DNA of 64,000 nucleotides from Lachnocurva sp029100405 (GTDB taxonomy: Bacteria; Bacillota; Clostridia; Lachnospirales; Lachnospiraceae): positions 1 to 64,000 of the forward strand of contig JBJYZC010000002.1 in NCBI GenBank assembly GCA_046263755.1. The letters are read 5' to 3'. The notes beneath the pieces were generated by a model, which ran no database searches, was not told the origin of the DNA, and saw only the letters and a list, made by a program, of their open reading frames with translations. The translations under genes were made by a program, and so were the position numbers. Of this stretch, positions 14,694 to 22,426 are shown piece after piece (the stretch's first letter is position 1; every line of letters begins with the position of its first letter).

Positions 14694-14740
14694 ACTATAC
14701 GGAGTGAATCATGTGTAACTATCTGTTCTGCACTATTCAT
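14663..14740 (-). CDS. Leader peptide of the ABC-F gene, 25 aa
   Basis: An ATG at 14740 follows a strong GGAGGTG with six-base spacing and opens a 25-codon frame that ends LRIVSVPFGEIYT. The frame terminates inside the attenuator stem-loop. Short leader peptides that stall under macrolides, lincosamides or related drugs control many ABC-F and erm genes; this placement suggests the same, with the stalled ribosome opening the stem. The drug and stall site are not known. Confidence 0.55.
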   Translation of the reverse strand: MNSAEQIVTHDSLRIVSVPFGEIYT

Positions 14741-14778
14741 AAAGCACCTCCAAAACAAAATAAGAGCCACAAGAAAGT

Positions 14779-14859
14779 TTATCCTTGCAGCTCGTCATAG
14801 CATAAAATAACACCACTAAGCAAAAGTGGCAACAGCACTATATTGAGTAAGATAGACAT
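14779..14859 (-). CDS. Hydrophobic 26-aa peptide ORF in the ABC-F leader
   Basis: ATG at 14859 opens a frame starting MSILLNIVLLPLLLSGVILC, a single membrane helix followed by YDELQG. Perfect 9-base inverted repeats AAGAAAGTT/AACTTTCTT (14771-14779 and 14862-14870) bracket it exactly, and one arm contains the only ribosome-site-like sequence, so translation could be shut off by pairing. It may be a first leader peptide or a type I toxin-like peptide. Translation is unproven. Confidence 0.35.
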   Translation of the reverse strand: MSILLNIVLLPLLLSGVILCYDELQG

Positions 14860-14892
14860 ATAACTTTCTTGCAATAGACACAATAATGCCAA

Positions 14893-14901
14893 AGTATAGC
14901 A
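14893..14901 (-). promoter_or_regulatory. Extended -10 promoter of the ABC-F leader
   Basis: The minus strand reads TGCTATACT, an extended -10 element, about 30 bases ahead of the first leader ORF; no good -35 is present. From 14902 to 15280 I see no convincing gene; a 63-codon frame at 14965-15156 lacks a ribosome site. Confidence 0.45.
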
Positions 14902-15280
14902 CTACCGCATATTTTGATTTTATTTGCAAGAAAAGTTAATCATCTTCCCACCTCTTTCTAAATTTCAAAATTTTATACCATAAATCGCAGGCAAATACAA
15001 GTGGTTATAAAAATTTAACAAATCGCTTATAATACAATCATATAACTTTACGCATTCCTTACTGACCGTAAAATTCCGATTTGTTAAACTCTTTAGCGAC
15101 TCCATCTTCTTATCCTTCAGACAAGAAGCATCCCTCGCTCTAAAGGGCTCGGTCAATTCCGATTTTCACTACCGACCCACTTCTTTGCGTGGAAGTTTAT
15201 CAAATATAACCATCTGATATTTTCTATAGACTCATTTAGGCCCAATGTTAGTTTAATATGGTAGCATTATCTTGCCAACA

Positions 15281-15310
15281 GGAAAAGCCGCCCCGGAATC
15301 CCGAGACGGC
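15281..15310 (-). terminator. Terminator of the recombinase operon
   Basis: Minus strand GCCGTCTCGG-GATT-CCGGGGCGGC (15310-15287) forms a ten-pair stem followed by TTTTCC, 18 bases past the recombinase stop. Confidence 0.85.
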
Positions 15311-15327
15311 ATGAAATATTTTCATCC

Positions 15328-16899
15328 TTAAATTATGATGTCCTCTTTTGCTCCACCCTTCACCATGATGGTGAGCTTGGCAGGGAAGACCCTGATCTCC
15401 TCTATGAAGTTTCGCACCAGCTGCTCATCATAGGCGAGCACCTTATCCTTTGCTTTCTCGACGGATTCTCGCAAAGCAGCAACCCGATCTTCGTCACGCT
15501 TCCGTTCCGACTGTTCGGTCTCAATCTTATTTTTTCTGTCTCTGAGCTGCTGGATCTCCTCAGCAAGCTCGGATGTATCTTTTCCAGTCTTGACCCAAGA
15601 AAGGACCTGCTGCTGAAGCTCGGCCAATTTTGTATTGATATCGTCAAGTTCTATCTCCGAAACTCCAGTGGTCAGCTCCTGCACATCCGAGCATATGTCG
15701 TTGTATATTCTGTCCTCATCAAGGATCAGATCCTGTACCGCTTTGACGACAGCTTTCTGAAGATCGGCTTCTCTTATCGTTCTGGAATGACAGCCGCTTT
15801 TTTTGCCCTTCTGCAGGCGTGATCTGCATCTCCAAACAATCACTTTCTCCCCTTTCAGGATCCAGTGCGTTCGCTGAAATGGCGCACCACATTCACCGCA
15901 GATCACCTTGCCGCTCATGGCGATATGGCTGCAATATTTCTGATTGAGTCTTCCCTCTCGTCGAAGTTCAGCACGCCGTGTCATTTCCGCTTGAACCTCA
16001 TAGAATAGCTCTCTCGGTATTATTGCAGGATGGTCGTCTCGCACATAGTACTGTGGCATATGGTCAACGTTCTTTACTCTTTTCTTTTGGAGCGTATCAA
16101 TCGTTACCGTCTTCTGTAGCAGGGCATCACCTATATATTTCTCATTTGACAGGATCTGTTGGATATTCGTCCCCTGCCATTTTGTATTTCCTGCACCATT
16201 TCTGATACCATCCCGGCCAAGGCCCTTTGCAATGCTGATCGTGCTTCCTCCTTCAAGATACTCCCGATAGATGCGTTTTACGATCTCTGCCTCTTCTGGT
16301 ACAATTTCCAGCTTTCCATCCTCTCCCTTGGTGTATCCAAGGAAGCGATTGTAGTTTACATTTACTTTTCCCTTTTGGAATCTGTACTGATAGCCCAGTT
16401 TAACATTCTGTGATAAGGATTCACTTTCCTGCTGTGCCAGCGATGAAAGGATGGTCAAAAGGACCTCACCATTCGCGTCGAGCGTGTTGATGCCTTCCTT
16501 CTCAAAATAAATACCAATGTTCTTTGCCCTGAGCTTTCGTACTGTCTGCAGGCAATCAACCGTGTTTCTGGCGAATCGGCTGATCGACTTCGTGCGAATC
16601 ATATCGATCTTACCGGCCAGCGCGTCATCAATCATCTGATTAAATTGTTCACGCTTCTTGGTGTTGGTGGCACTAATACCGTCGTCTGCATAAATCCCAG
16701 CTGACACCCATGCTGGATTCTTCTGCAGTTCCTCCTCAAAATGTTTAAGTTGGGCATCGTAGCTTTCCTCCTGCTCGTCGGAATCTGTGGAAACCCTGCA
16801 ATATGCCGCTACGTGGATTTTTTTCTCATTGTTCCTTACCACCCGATTCCCGATCTTCTTTCTGGCAGGGATGATAATAACCTCTGGAGTGCTTGCCAT
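15328..16899 (-). CDS. Large serine recombinase (prophage integrase)
   Basis: The 523-residue enzyme has the resolvase catalytic domain (AAYCRVSTDSDEQ, residues 31-43, with the nucleophilic serine; later ISRFARNTVD and SSLAQQESES), the Recombinase DNA-binding domain (TKWQGTNIQQILSNEKYIGD), a zinc ribbon (CGECGAPF...C..R...GC) and a long coiled coil (residues about 390-490) as in LSR integrases. It catalyses site-specific integration or excision between attP and attB. Its GTG/ATG overlaps the stop of the short recombinase gene upstream. It is outermost, so the attachment site probably lies just to its left. Confidence 0.92.
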   Translation of the reverse strand: MASTPEVIIIPARKKIGNRVVRNNEKKIHVAAYCRVSTDSDEQEESYDAQLKHFEEELQKNPAWVSAGIYADDGISATNTKKREQFNQMIDDALAGKIDMIRTKSISRFARNTVDCLQTVRKLRAKNIGIYFEKEGINTLDANGEVLLTILSSLAQQESESLSQNVKLGYQYRFQKGKVNVNYNRFLGYTKGEDGKLEIVPEEAEIVKRIYREYLEGGSTISIAKGLGRDGIRNGAGNTKWQGTNIQQILSNEKYIGDALLQKTVTIDTLQKKRVKNVDHMPQYYVRDDHPAIIPRELFYEVQAEMTRRAELRREGRLNQKYCSHIAMSGKVICGECGAPFQRTHWILKGEKVIVWRCRSRLQKGKKSGCHSRTIREADLQKAVVKAVQDLILDEDRIYNDICSDVQELTTGVSEIELDDINTKLAELQQQVLSWVKTGKDTSELAEEIQQLRDRKNKIETEQSERKRDEDRVAALRESVEKAKDKVLAYDEQLVRNFIEEIRVFPAKLTIMVKGGAKEDIII

Positions 16900-17300
16900 T
16901 ATTCTTTCACCTCAATTCTTTCATATACATAGGTCGCCCTCGCAACTGGATCCGTTGGAAGTTCTTCGTCCTTGTAATCCAAAAAGCGGAACCTTGTTCC
17001 AGGCTTTATATCTGTGTTCTTGCTGGCAGGCCTCTTTTTCTTCTGTCGCTTTGTCTGAACCTCTTCGAACGTATTGTCATCAATGATTTCCGGATAGAAC
17101 TCATCACCTTTGTATTTTGGATTTGCGAGCATAAGAGACATGAAAGGATGGTCCTTCTGAATCCCGGAATCTCTGAGCGCCTGCGTTAAATTACCATGCT
17201 TTCTGAATGAATCAAAAGCAGCCCTCACCCGCTCTGCCTCTCGGGGCTCAATAACTGCCTCCCCATTTTCAATCCGATAACCATAAAGTACTGATCTCAT
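16899..17300 (-). CDS. Short recombinase-like protein lacking the catalytic domain
   Basis: The 133-residue product matches only the Recombinase-domain portion of serine recombinases: YGYRIENGEAVIEPREAERV, then GIQKDHPFMSLMLANPKYKG and the DDNTFEEVQTKRQKKKR segment. It has no resolvase N-domain and therefore no nucleophilic serine. It overlaps both neighbours (17297-17300 and 16899), so all three are co-translated. It may act as a directionality or DNA-binding accessory factor, or form a heteromeric complex with the flanking full-length enzymes. It is not a simple truncation because frame and coupling are preserved. Confidence 0.8.
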   Translation of the reverse strand: MRSVLYGYRIENGEAVIEPREAERVRAAFDSFRKHGNLTQALRDSGIQKDHPFMSLMLANPKYKGDEFYPEIIDDNTFEEVQTKRQKKKRPASKNTDIKPGTRFRFLDYKDEELPTDPVARATYVYERIEVKE

Positions 17301-18859
17301 TGCAATTCCTCCTTCAGCTCGAGTCCGCAGCTTAGCCGGAACCCGATCATATTTCTCGAGTAGACAGCGATCTCGTCAACAAACTCCAGGAATGCATTCT
17401 CGTCCATCTCTTTTGTGATGTTGTGCTCTCTCAAGTATTTGAGAAGTCGTCCCGCCTCGGTAATGTATTTGTAATTATTGGAAACGGCCAGCGTCAGCGA
17501 AGTCTTTTTCGATCCGAGGTCATTCTTTTTATCATTCAAGTCGGCGAGCTCTTTCTGGCAGGTTGAAGTGTCGAGAACTCCATCAGCTGCAAGCTGCATA
17601 ATGGCGGCCTGCTGCTTAAGGAGAGCCGAATACGCAGCATCGATCTCAGCGATTTCTTTATCCGCATTCTCTGTATCGAGGTTTTCAAGATTTTTAATGT
17701 AGGGCTCCAGCACCTGACGTCGTGCAAAAATGAGCTTATTCATCATCGTCGTAAACGCTGCTCGGATCTTACTGTCTTCTAGCACCTTGAGCGGGCACTT
17801 ATCTTTATCTCGAATGTGAGTAGGACAAGCCCATGCATCATAAAGTCCACTCTTTCTGCCGCTGCGCACAACATGCTTCAGGTGAGCTCCACAATGCAGG
17901 CATATCATTTTTCCAGTAAAAAGATGATTAGATTGATAGAAGCCGGTTCTATCCTGAATTTTTCTCTCCTTCTTCCTTTGCCCAATCAGGTGCTGTACTT
18001 TTTCAAAATTCTCCCGGGTGATGATCGGCTCATGCGTATTCTTCAGATAGTATTGTTCTACCTCACCGTGATTGTAATGATGATTGTATTCTTCATCCGT
18101 GAAGGTCTTCATGTAGAGCGTGTCTCCGATATACCGCTCATTATGAAGCATGCCTCGTATGTTAGATGCGTTCCACATTTTCCCATTTCTAGGGGTCTTG
18201 ATTCCGAGTTCATTGAGCTTCTTGGCAATTTTATAGGATCCCATTCCGTCAAGAGCCATGCAAAAGACCTTCCTTACTATCTCTGCCTGCTCCTTATTGA
18301 CGACCAACTTCCCGTCATCGATGTCGTACCCGTAAGGAGGGGTCCCCTGTTTATAGGTGCCACTCTTCATTCGGACTCTGATTCCCCATTTTTCGTTTGT
18401 GGAAATGCTCCTCGACTCGCTCTCTGCAAGGCTGCTCATGACTGCCAGCAGGAACTCGCTGCCCATCGTCTGTGTGTTGATGTTCTCCTTTTCAAAGTAG
18501 ATTCCTACACCGCAGGCTGAAAGCTCCCGTGTCATATTCAGACAGTCGATCTTGTTCCGACTGAATCTTGAGATGCTTTTTGTCAGAATAAAATCGATCT
18601 TGCCCTGCCGTGCATCTTCAAGCATCTTTGTCAGCGCCTCTCTTCTCTCAGTAGAGGTGCCGCTGACTGCTTCGTCGTAATAAAGTCCGGCGAACTCCCA
18701 CGCGGGGTTGCTTTTGATATAGTCCTCATAGTGTTCCCTCTGTGTCGTCAAGCTTTCTTCCTGTTCAGCGGAGCCTGTTGAAACTCTGCAGTAAGCAGCC
18801 ACCTTCAGTTTTTTCTTATTGTCCTTCTTCGAAGGATCGATCGTAATTATCGTTGCCAC
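17297..18859 (-). CDS. Large serine recombinase, second copy
   Basis: The 520-residue protein carries the catalytic motif VAAYCRVSTGSAEQEESLTT, ISRFSRNKIDCLNM and SSLAESESRS, then the Recombinase domain (MWNASNIRGMLHNERYIGDT), a zinc ribbon (CLHCGAHLKHV...CP...CPLKV) and a coiled coil. The GTG at 18859 is preferred: AGGAGG lies eight bases upstream, and the longer frame to 19072 has no ribosome site. It is diverged from the recombinase at 15328, so the two probably have distinct roles, for example integration and excision. It heads the three-gene operon. Confidence 0.9.
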   Translation of the reverse strand: MATIITIDPSKKDNKKKLKVAAYCRVSTGSAEQEESLTTQREHYEDYIKSNPAWEFAGLYYDEAVSGTSTERREALTKMLEDARQGKIDFILTKSISRFSRNKIDCLNMTRELSACGVGIYFEKENINTQTMGSEFLLAVMSSLAESESRSISTNEKWGIRVRMKSGTYKQGTPPYGYDIDDGKLVVNKEQAEIVRKVFCMALDGMGSYKIAKKLNELGIKTPRNGKMWNASNIRGMLHNERYIGDTLYMKTFTDEEYNHHYNHGEVEQYYLKNTHEPIITRENFEKVQHLIGQRKKERKIQDRTGFYQSNHLFTGKMICLHCGAHLKHVVRSGRKSGLYDAWACPTHIRDKDKCPLKVLEDSKIRAAFTTMMNKLIFARRQVLEPYIKNLENLDTENADKEIAEIDAAYSALLKQQAAIMQLAADGVLDTSTCQKELADLNDKKNDLGSKKTSLTLAVSNNYKYITEAGRLLKYLREHNITKEMDENAFLEFVDEIAVYSRNMIGFRLSCGLELKEELQ

Positions 18860-18911
18860 TGTCTCGGCCTCCTTTCTGTACGTGACATATTGGCTCTGAT
18901 AGGCGGTGATA

Positions 18912-19154
18912 TCAACGAAGATCCGGCAATAAAGCGGCATAAATCGGGATATATTTTGCACGAAAGTGATGCTCACATTTGGCATATTCCTTGTCGGTAA
19001 TATCCCCATTGTCTCTGAGTTCATCAAGAAGTTTGACCGCAAGACGGTAACAATAATCATTGCGGTAGTCATCGAGTGTTCTCTCTGGCGGTGTCATATC
19101 AATCGGGAGGTGTCCGCATCCAAGCTCAACAACATTATTCTTTTCATTATCCAT
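18912..19154 (-). CDS. Small protein upstream of serine recombinases, unknown function
   Basis: The 80-residue acidic protein (GHLPIDMTPPERTLDDYRND, then YRLAVKLLDELRDNGDITDK and EYAKCEHHF) is predicted helical. The ITDKEY segment resembles SHOCT-like short helices. GGAGGACAGAGGCAGT precedes the ATG at 19154. It is transcribed toward the recombinases and repeatedly occurs at such a position in related prophages as far as I recall, so it may regulate recombination. No named domain is certain. Confidence 0.6.
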   Translation of the reverse strand: MDNEKNNVVELGCGHLPIDMTPPERTLDDYRNDYCYRLAVKLLDELRDNGDITDKEYAKCEHHFRAKYIPIYAALLPDLR

Positions 19155-19207
19155 ACTGCCTCTGTCCTCCTCGTAACTATGGCAGGACTATTCCTGCAAT
19201 CGTATAC

Positions 19208-19234
19208 GGACACAAAGGCAGCATTTTTGTGTTC
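19208..19234 (+). repeat. Conserved 27-bp hairpin, copy 1 (plus strand)
   Basis: GGACACAAA-loop-TTTGTGTTC forms a stem. The same 27-bp hairpin GGACAC...GTGTTC, preceded by TACG or AACG and followed by CAG, occurs twice on the minus strand at 50291-50317 and 50373-50399 near the early promoter region. Confidence 0.55.
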
Positions 19235-19348
19235 AGAGGCGTGGAAGATTAGCTGAAAAAGCTGGAAATGGCAAAAAAATTTCTCAAACTTTTTTAGGGG
19301 AACCTGCCATTTTAGAGGCAATAAGGACAGTGAAAGGAGGTACTGATC

Positions 19349-19522
19349 ATGTACCATTGCACAATTCTTGAAGCACTCACTCTGACCATACTGTTATCTA
19401 AGACAGGATATTCACTATGGGCGGCAGTACACATTGCCTTTTCACTGCGTAAGGTTTGCAACAGGCTGATCCAAGCTGGATGCATGCCTGACGAAGTGAA
19501 ATGTGTTATGGAGGAGTTATGA
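19349..19522 (+). CDS. Small phage protein, 57 aa, unknown function
   Basis: GAAAGGAGGTACTGATC precedes an ATG at 19349. The 57-residue product starts MYHCTILEALTLTILLSKTG and contains four cysteines and a weakly hydrophobic N-terminal half. Its TGA overlaps the ATG of the next gene (TTATGA), so the two are translationally coupled. The pair is the only plus-strand transcription unit between the recombinase and lysis modules, which face the other way; function is unknown. Confidence 0.6.
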   Translation: MYHCTILEALTLTILLSKTGYSLWAAVHIAFSLRKVCNRLIQAGCMPDEVKCVMEEL

Positions 19523-19737
19523 CCAACAGAGAATGGTTGGAAAGCCTGTCGGATGACGAGCTGGCGGAGTGGCTGACAAGGCTGCACTGCCATCAGATTT
19601 GTCCGGAACTATTCTGCAAAGCATTCTGCAGATTTGTAGGTTCTGAAGACTGTTGTACCAAGACCGATCAGTTTGGTGACATTGCCTGTGAGTACAACAT
19701 GGAAGACATTCTGTTCTTATGGTTGCAAGCAAAATAA
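19519..19737 (+). CDS. Small cysteine-rich phage protein, 72 aa
   Basis: It begins MTNREWLESLSDDELAEWLT, a motif seen in many small prophage proteins of Clostridia, and then has a cysteine/histidine-rich part (HCHQICPELFCKAFC, CC) that could bind zinc. The ATG at 19519 is chosen for GGAGG five bases upstream and the 4-base overlap with the preceding gene, rather than the in-frame ATG at 19501. A terminator follows at once. Function is unknown. Confidence 0.7.
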   Translation: MTNREWLESLSDDELAEWLTRLHCHQICPELFCKAFCRFVGSEDCCTKTDQFGDIACEYNMEDILFLWLQAK

Positions 19738-19777
19738 AAAAGTGCCTATGCATGGCTCATCACCATACATAGGCATT
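19735..19777. terminator. Bidirectional terminator between small genes and lysin
   Basis: TGCCTATG-CATGG pairs with CCATA-CATAGGCA (19743-19775). On the minus strand the stem is followed by seven-base CTTTTTT for the lysin transcript; on the plus strand by TTTCT for the small-gene transcript. Confidence 0.75.
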
Positions 19778-19784
19778 TCTGCGT

Positions 19785-20858
19785 TTATACTTTCTGAACA
19801 CTGCTCCGTTTGACCGCTGCAGTGACTGTCCCGTTGACTCCGATGACAACCCGATCACCAGTGATTTCCATCACAGTATATGTGTCATACCAGACAGTGA
19901 AGCGTCTGCCATCATAGGTCACCGGATGGATAACTTTTACCTGGTCACCGACAGAAAGATTATCACCAGAGGAAGGAGCATTCCCTCCACCGGATACTTT
20001 GGTAAGGTTAGCTGCATTAACTGCCGCTGTCACCTGACCGCCGATGCCAATCACAACCCGGTCACCCGACACTTCCATCACGGAGTATTCGTTGTACCAA
20101 AGTTTGAAAGGCACTCCATCATAGGTCACTGCATTGGTAACCTGAACAACATCGCCAACGGCAAAGCCGGAACTTTCTGGCTGTGATGGTGCAGGAGAAG
20201 GTGCTGATGTAATCTGCACCGGTTTACCTCCCTTTCCATATCCGTTGAATCCACCATTTTTGATGATGGAAGGATAATCCTGATAGGAAATATCCAGATC
20301 CACATTGCCATTAATACCGGAAATTCTGCCAGAAGATGAATACTGCCAGATTCCGTATGCTCCGCCATAGGTGCACTTTGAAGCATACTGGGCTACCCAG
20401 TGCGTGAAAGACGTGAGTCTGGAATCATCCATCCTGTCACGGAATCCGGAATAGGTAGATCCATAGATGCCAGCAAAGTATCCTGCCGCTTCAAGTGCCC
20501 GACAGAATGCGATCGTTGCCTCTGTAATTCCTGCTCTTGCAGATACAGGCTGTGCTTCGTTATCCATGAAGACTGGATATTCAAGCTGCTTGTCCTTAAG
20601 CTGCGCAAGAAACCTCTGGGCGTCAGCTTCACCATCCTCTGCCGATGTGCAGGCAGGTCCTACAAAGTAGTATGCTCCGACAGCAATTCCATTTGCTTTT
20701 GCTTCCCGGTAGTTCTCCTCCCATCTGGGGTCCGTATAAAAACCAGCGTCCGATCCGCCCGCCTTGATGATCGCAAACTGGATGCCCGCCGCTTTTACCT
20801 TTGCCCAGTCAATTTCTCCCTGCCAGTGACTTACATCAATTCCTCTGAATTCACTCAT
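19785..20858 (-). CDS. Phage endolysin, GH25 lysozyme with duplicated C-terminal domain
   Basis: Residues 1-200 are a glycoside hydrolase family 25 muramidase: GIDVSHWQGEIDW carries Asp8, and YPVFMDNEAQ carries Asp99 and Glu101, the usual catalytic acids, with GIWQYSSSGRISGINGNVDL near the end. It cleaves the MurNAc-GlcNAc bond of peptidoglycan at lysis. A linker rich in Pro/Ser is followed by two copies of a roughly 50-residue module (VTYDGVPFKLWYNEYSVMEV and VTYDGRRFTVWYDTYTVMEI), presumably wall binding. No signal peptide is seen, so export depends on the holin. GAAGGAGGAAAAG precedes the start. Confidence 0.93.
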   Translation of the reverse strand: MSEFRGIDVSHWQGEIDWAKVKAAGIQFAIIKAGGSDAGFYTDPRWEENYREAKANGIAVGAYYFVGPACTSAEDGEADAQRFLAQLKDKQLEYPVFMDNEAQPVSARAGITEATIAFCRALEAAGYFAGIYGSTYSGFRDRMDDSRLTSFTHWVAQYASKCTYGGAYGIWQYSSSGRISGINGNVDLDISYQDYPSIIKNGGFNGYGKGGKPVQITSAPSPAPSQPESSGFAVGDVVQVTNAVTYDGVPFKLWYNEYSVMEVSGDRVVIGIGGQVTAAVNAANLTKVSGGGNAPSSGDNLSVGDQVKVIHPVTYDGRRFTVWYDTYTVMEITGDRVVIGVNGTVTAAVKRSSVQKV

Positions 20859-20970
20859 AATCTTTTCCTCCTTCGTTCCAATTAGAAAGGCCCTCCGGTA
20901 AGTAACACCCAGAGAGCCTGTAGTGCTCCCTTAACGGAAGGAGCTTCCGAGATACGAGGATCACCTCCTC

Positions 20971-21240
20971 TCACGCATCTGTCTTGGTGAGCTGCTTGTA
21001 GATCTGGTTTACACCTGTCGCTGCAAGACCGGATACAATGCCGACAGCCAGAGCGTTGATGACATCCTTTGCCGGAAAGTCCGGCATGAGATACAGTCCC
21101 GCAACGCCGAGCACCGCACCGACGCATCCGCAGATCACCGGGATCAGCTCATCCTTCACAGATCCAGATGCCTTGCAGCCAATGCCGACGAGGTACGCAA
21201 TCACTGTGATTGCCGCCACACTTGCAATTCCAAAGTCCAT
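20971..21240 (-). CDS. Phage holin (phage_holin_5 type)
   Basis: The 89-residue protein has three hydrophobic stretches (IASVAAITVIAYLVGIGC, ELIPVICGCVGAVLGVAGLY, AKDVINALAVGIVSGLAATG) and a short charged tail. Size, topology and position directly before the endolysin identify it as the membrane pore-forming holin. AAAGGAGGAATGACTT precedes the ATG. Confidence 0.88.
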   Translation of the reverse strand: MDFGIASVAAITVIAYLVGIGCKASGSVKDELIPVICGCVGAVLGVAGLYLMPDFPAKDVINALAVGIVSGLAATGVNQIYKQLTKTDA

Positions 21241-21243
21241 AAG

Positions 21244-21573
21244 TCATTCCTCCTTTTCTTTATTTCTGTCTGCCGTAAGTGGCAGTTCCAGACACTTCTT
21301 GTACAGGGACTCCCCGGTGCCATTCCCACCGAGTGCCTTGTATGGCTTGTACAGGTACTCGAGGTTGCTCCGGTCCTCCGGAGAGCACCATCCCCGGGTA
21401 ATAAAAAAGCTGCAGGCCTGATAAATACGGTCATGCAGCAATGCCATCATTCCTTCTTTGATTTCGTCATTCTCCTGCTTTCTCCGAAGCAAGGTCCGCC
21501 ACAGCCATGTGATGACGGCAAGGATCAGGGCAAAGAGCTCCTGAATCCAATATTTCAAGATAAAGTCGATCAA
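21244..21573 (-). CDS. Holin-associated membrane protein
   Basis: The 109-residue protein has one N-terminal membrane helix (FILKYWIQELFALILAVITW), then RTLLRRKQENDEIKEGMMAL and a helical cytoplasmic domain with WCSPEDRSNLEYLYKPYKAL and GGNGTGE. This domain occurs in small proteins encoded beside phage holins in Clostridia. The TTG at 21573 is preferred because GGAGG lies seven bases upstream; the longer ATG frame overlaps that site. It lies three bases before the holin and may be a second holin component or antiholin. Confidence 0.75.
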   Translation of the reverse strand: MIDFILKYWIQELFALILAVITWLWRTLLRRKQENDEIKEGMMALLHDRIYQACSFFITRGWCSPEDRSNLEYLYKPYKALGGNGTGESLYKKCLELPLTADRNKEKEE

Positions 21574-21586
21574 TGGAATCCCCTCC

Positions 21587-22426
21587 TTAATCCTCCACAT
21601 ATACCAGCAGGTACTTGTACTTGAGCGTCGCCTGGTTATATGCCATCAGTGTTGTCTCATCATTGGCTACCCCGGAGGCAAACTTGAAATGCCCGATCTG
21701 ATCCGCATCCGGGTAGCTGGTTGTTCCGTTATCTCCGTTACCCACGATGCACTTTCCTGTTGTGGCATAGAACCGGAATCCGTTATAGGTATCCATGTCC
21801 GTTGACAGGGTTCCGTCCGAAAGCTGTACCTCAACAACTTTTAAGCGGATATCCGGATCACTCTTTGGGAGAGCTGAACGCTTCAGATGCACAGCACTGT
21901 TTGCGGGATAGGTAATGAAGCCCCTGCCGTCATCCACATCCAGCGCAAGCTTTGTCACCGCAGTGACGTTCTTGATGTGATCGAAGGAGGGCTTGCTTAC
22001 TTCCGTGACGTCACCGGAAGATCCTCCAGATCCGGATGCCGGAAGAGTCAGCACCTGTTTGGTTCCTTCCGAGGAGCGGATGGTGAGTTTTCCGTCACTT
22101 AGCTCAAAGGTGTAGGTCGTATCCGTAAAGACGGCTCCTTCCGGGACATCGGATTTTACGGTATGCCCGCCGAGGGCTTCTGTATTTGCCTTCACCGCAG
22201 CCTTAACCTCAGAGTCGTCATAGGCCGTGTCCGTAAAGACCGCATTCTCAGGTACGTCGCAGGCCACCGTGTGTCCGTTCACCTTTGCAGCATTGTCCAC
22301 AACTCCGTCTCCGTCGGCATCGAACTCCGCTACTTGTCTCACCTCATCGATCAGCTGGTTCACTGCCTCGCAGAGCCGCTTGATCACCTTGTGCGCTCCA
22401 CCATACTGGATCTTCTTAATCGACAT
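21587..22426 (-). CDS. Phage tail fibre/appendage-type structural protein
   Basis: The 279-residue product has a helical N-terminus (IKKIQYGGAHKVIKRLCEAV), then two copies of a shaft-like module (VNGHTVACDVPENAVFTDTA and LGGHTVKSDVPEGAVFTDTT), a glycine/serine linker, and a C-terminal domain likely to be a receptor-facing trimer. The GHTV..DVPE.AVFTDT repeat is common in siphophage tail appendages. The ATG at 22426 follows GGAGGCGTACTTCA and overlaps the end of the upstream gene by 11 bases; the longer frame to 22672 is antisense noise in another gene. Confidence 0.7.
   Translation of the reverse strand: MSIKKIQYGGAHKVIKRLCEAVNQLIDEVRQVAEFDADGDGVVDNAAKVNGHTVACDVPENAVFTDTAYDDSEVKAAVKANTEALGGHTVKSDVPEGAVFTDTTYTFELSDGKLTIRSSEGTKQVLTLPASGSGGSSGDVTEVSKPSFDHIKNVTAVTKLALDVDDGRGFITYPANSAVHLKRSALPKSDPDIRLKVVEVQLSDGTLSTDMDTYNGFRFYATTGKCIVGNGDNGTTSYPDADQIGHFKFASGVANDETTLMAYNQATLKYKYLLVYVED

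Noticed and set aside
14965..15156. 63-codon minus-strand frame
   Set aside because: No ribosome site, no family resemblance, and its start falls in random-looking sequence next to the prophage edge.
15160..15330. Attachment site search against the right end near 54.97-56 kb
   Set aside because: No convincing shared core could be found by eye; serine integrase cores are too short to call without an empty site.
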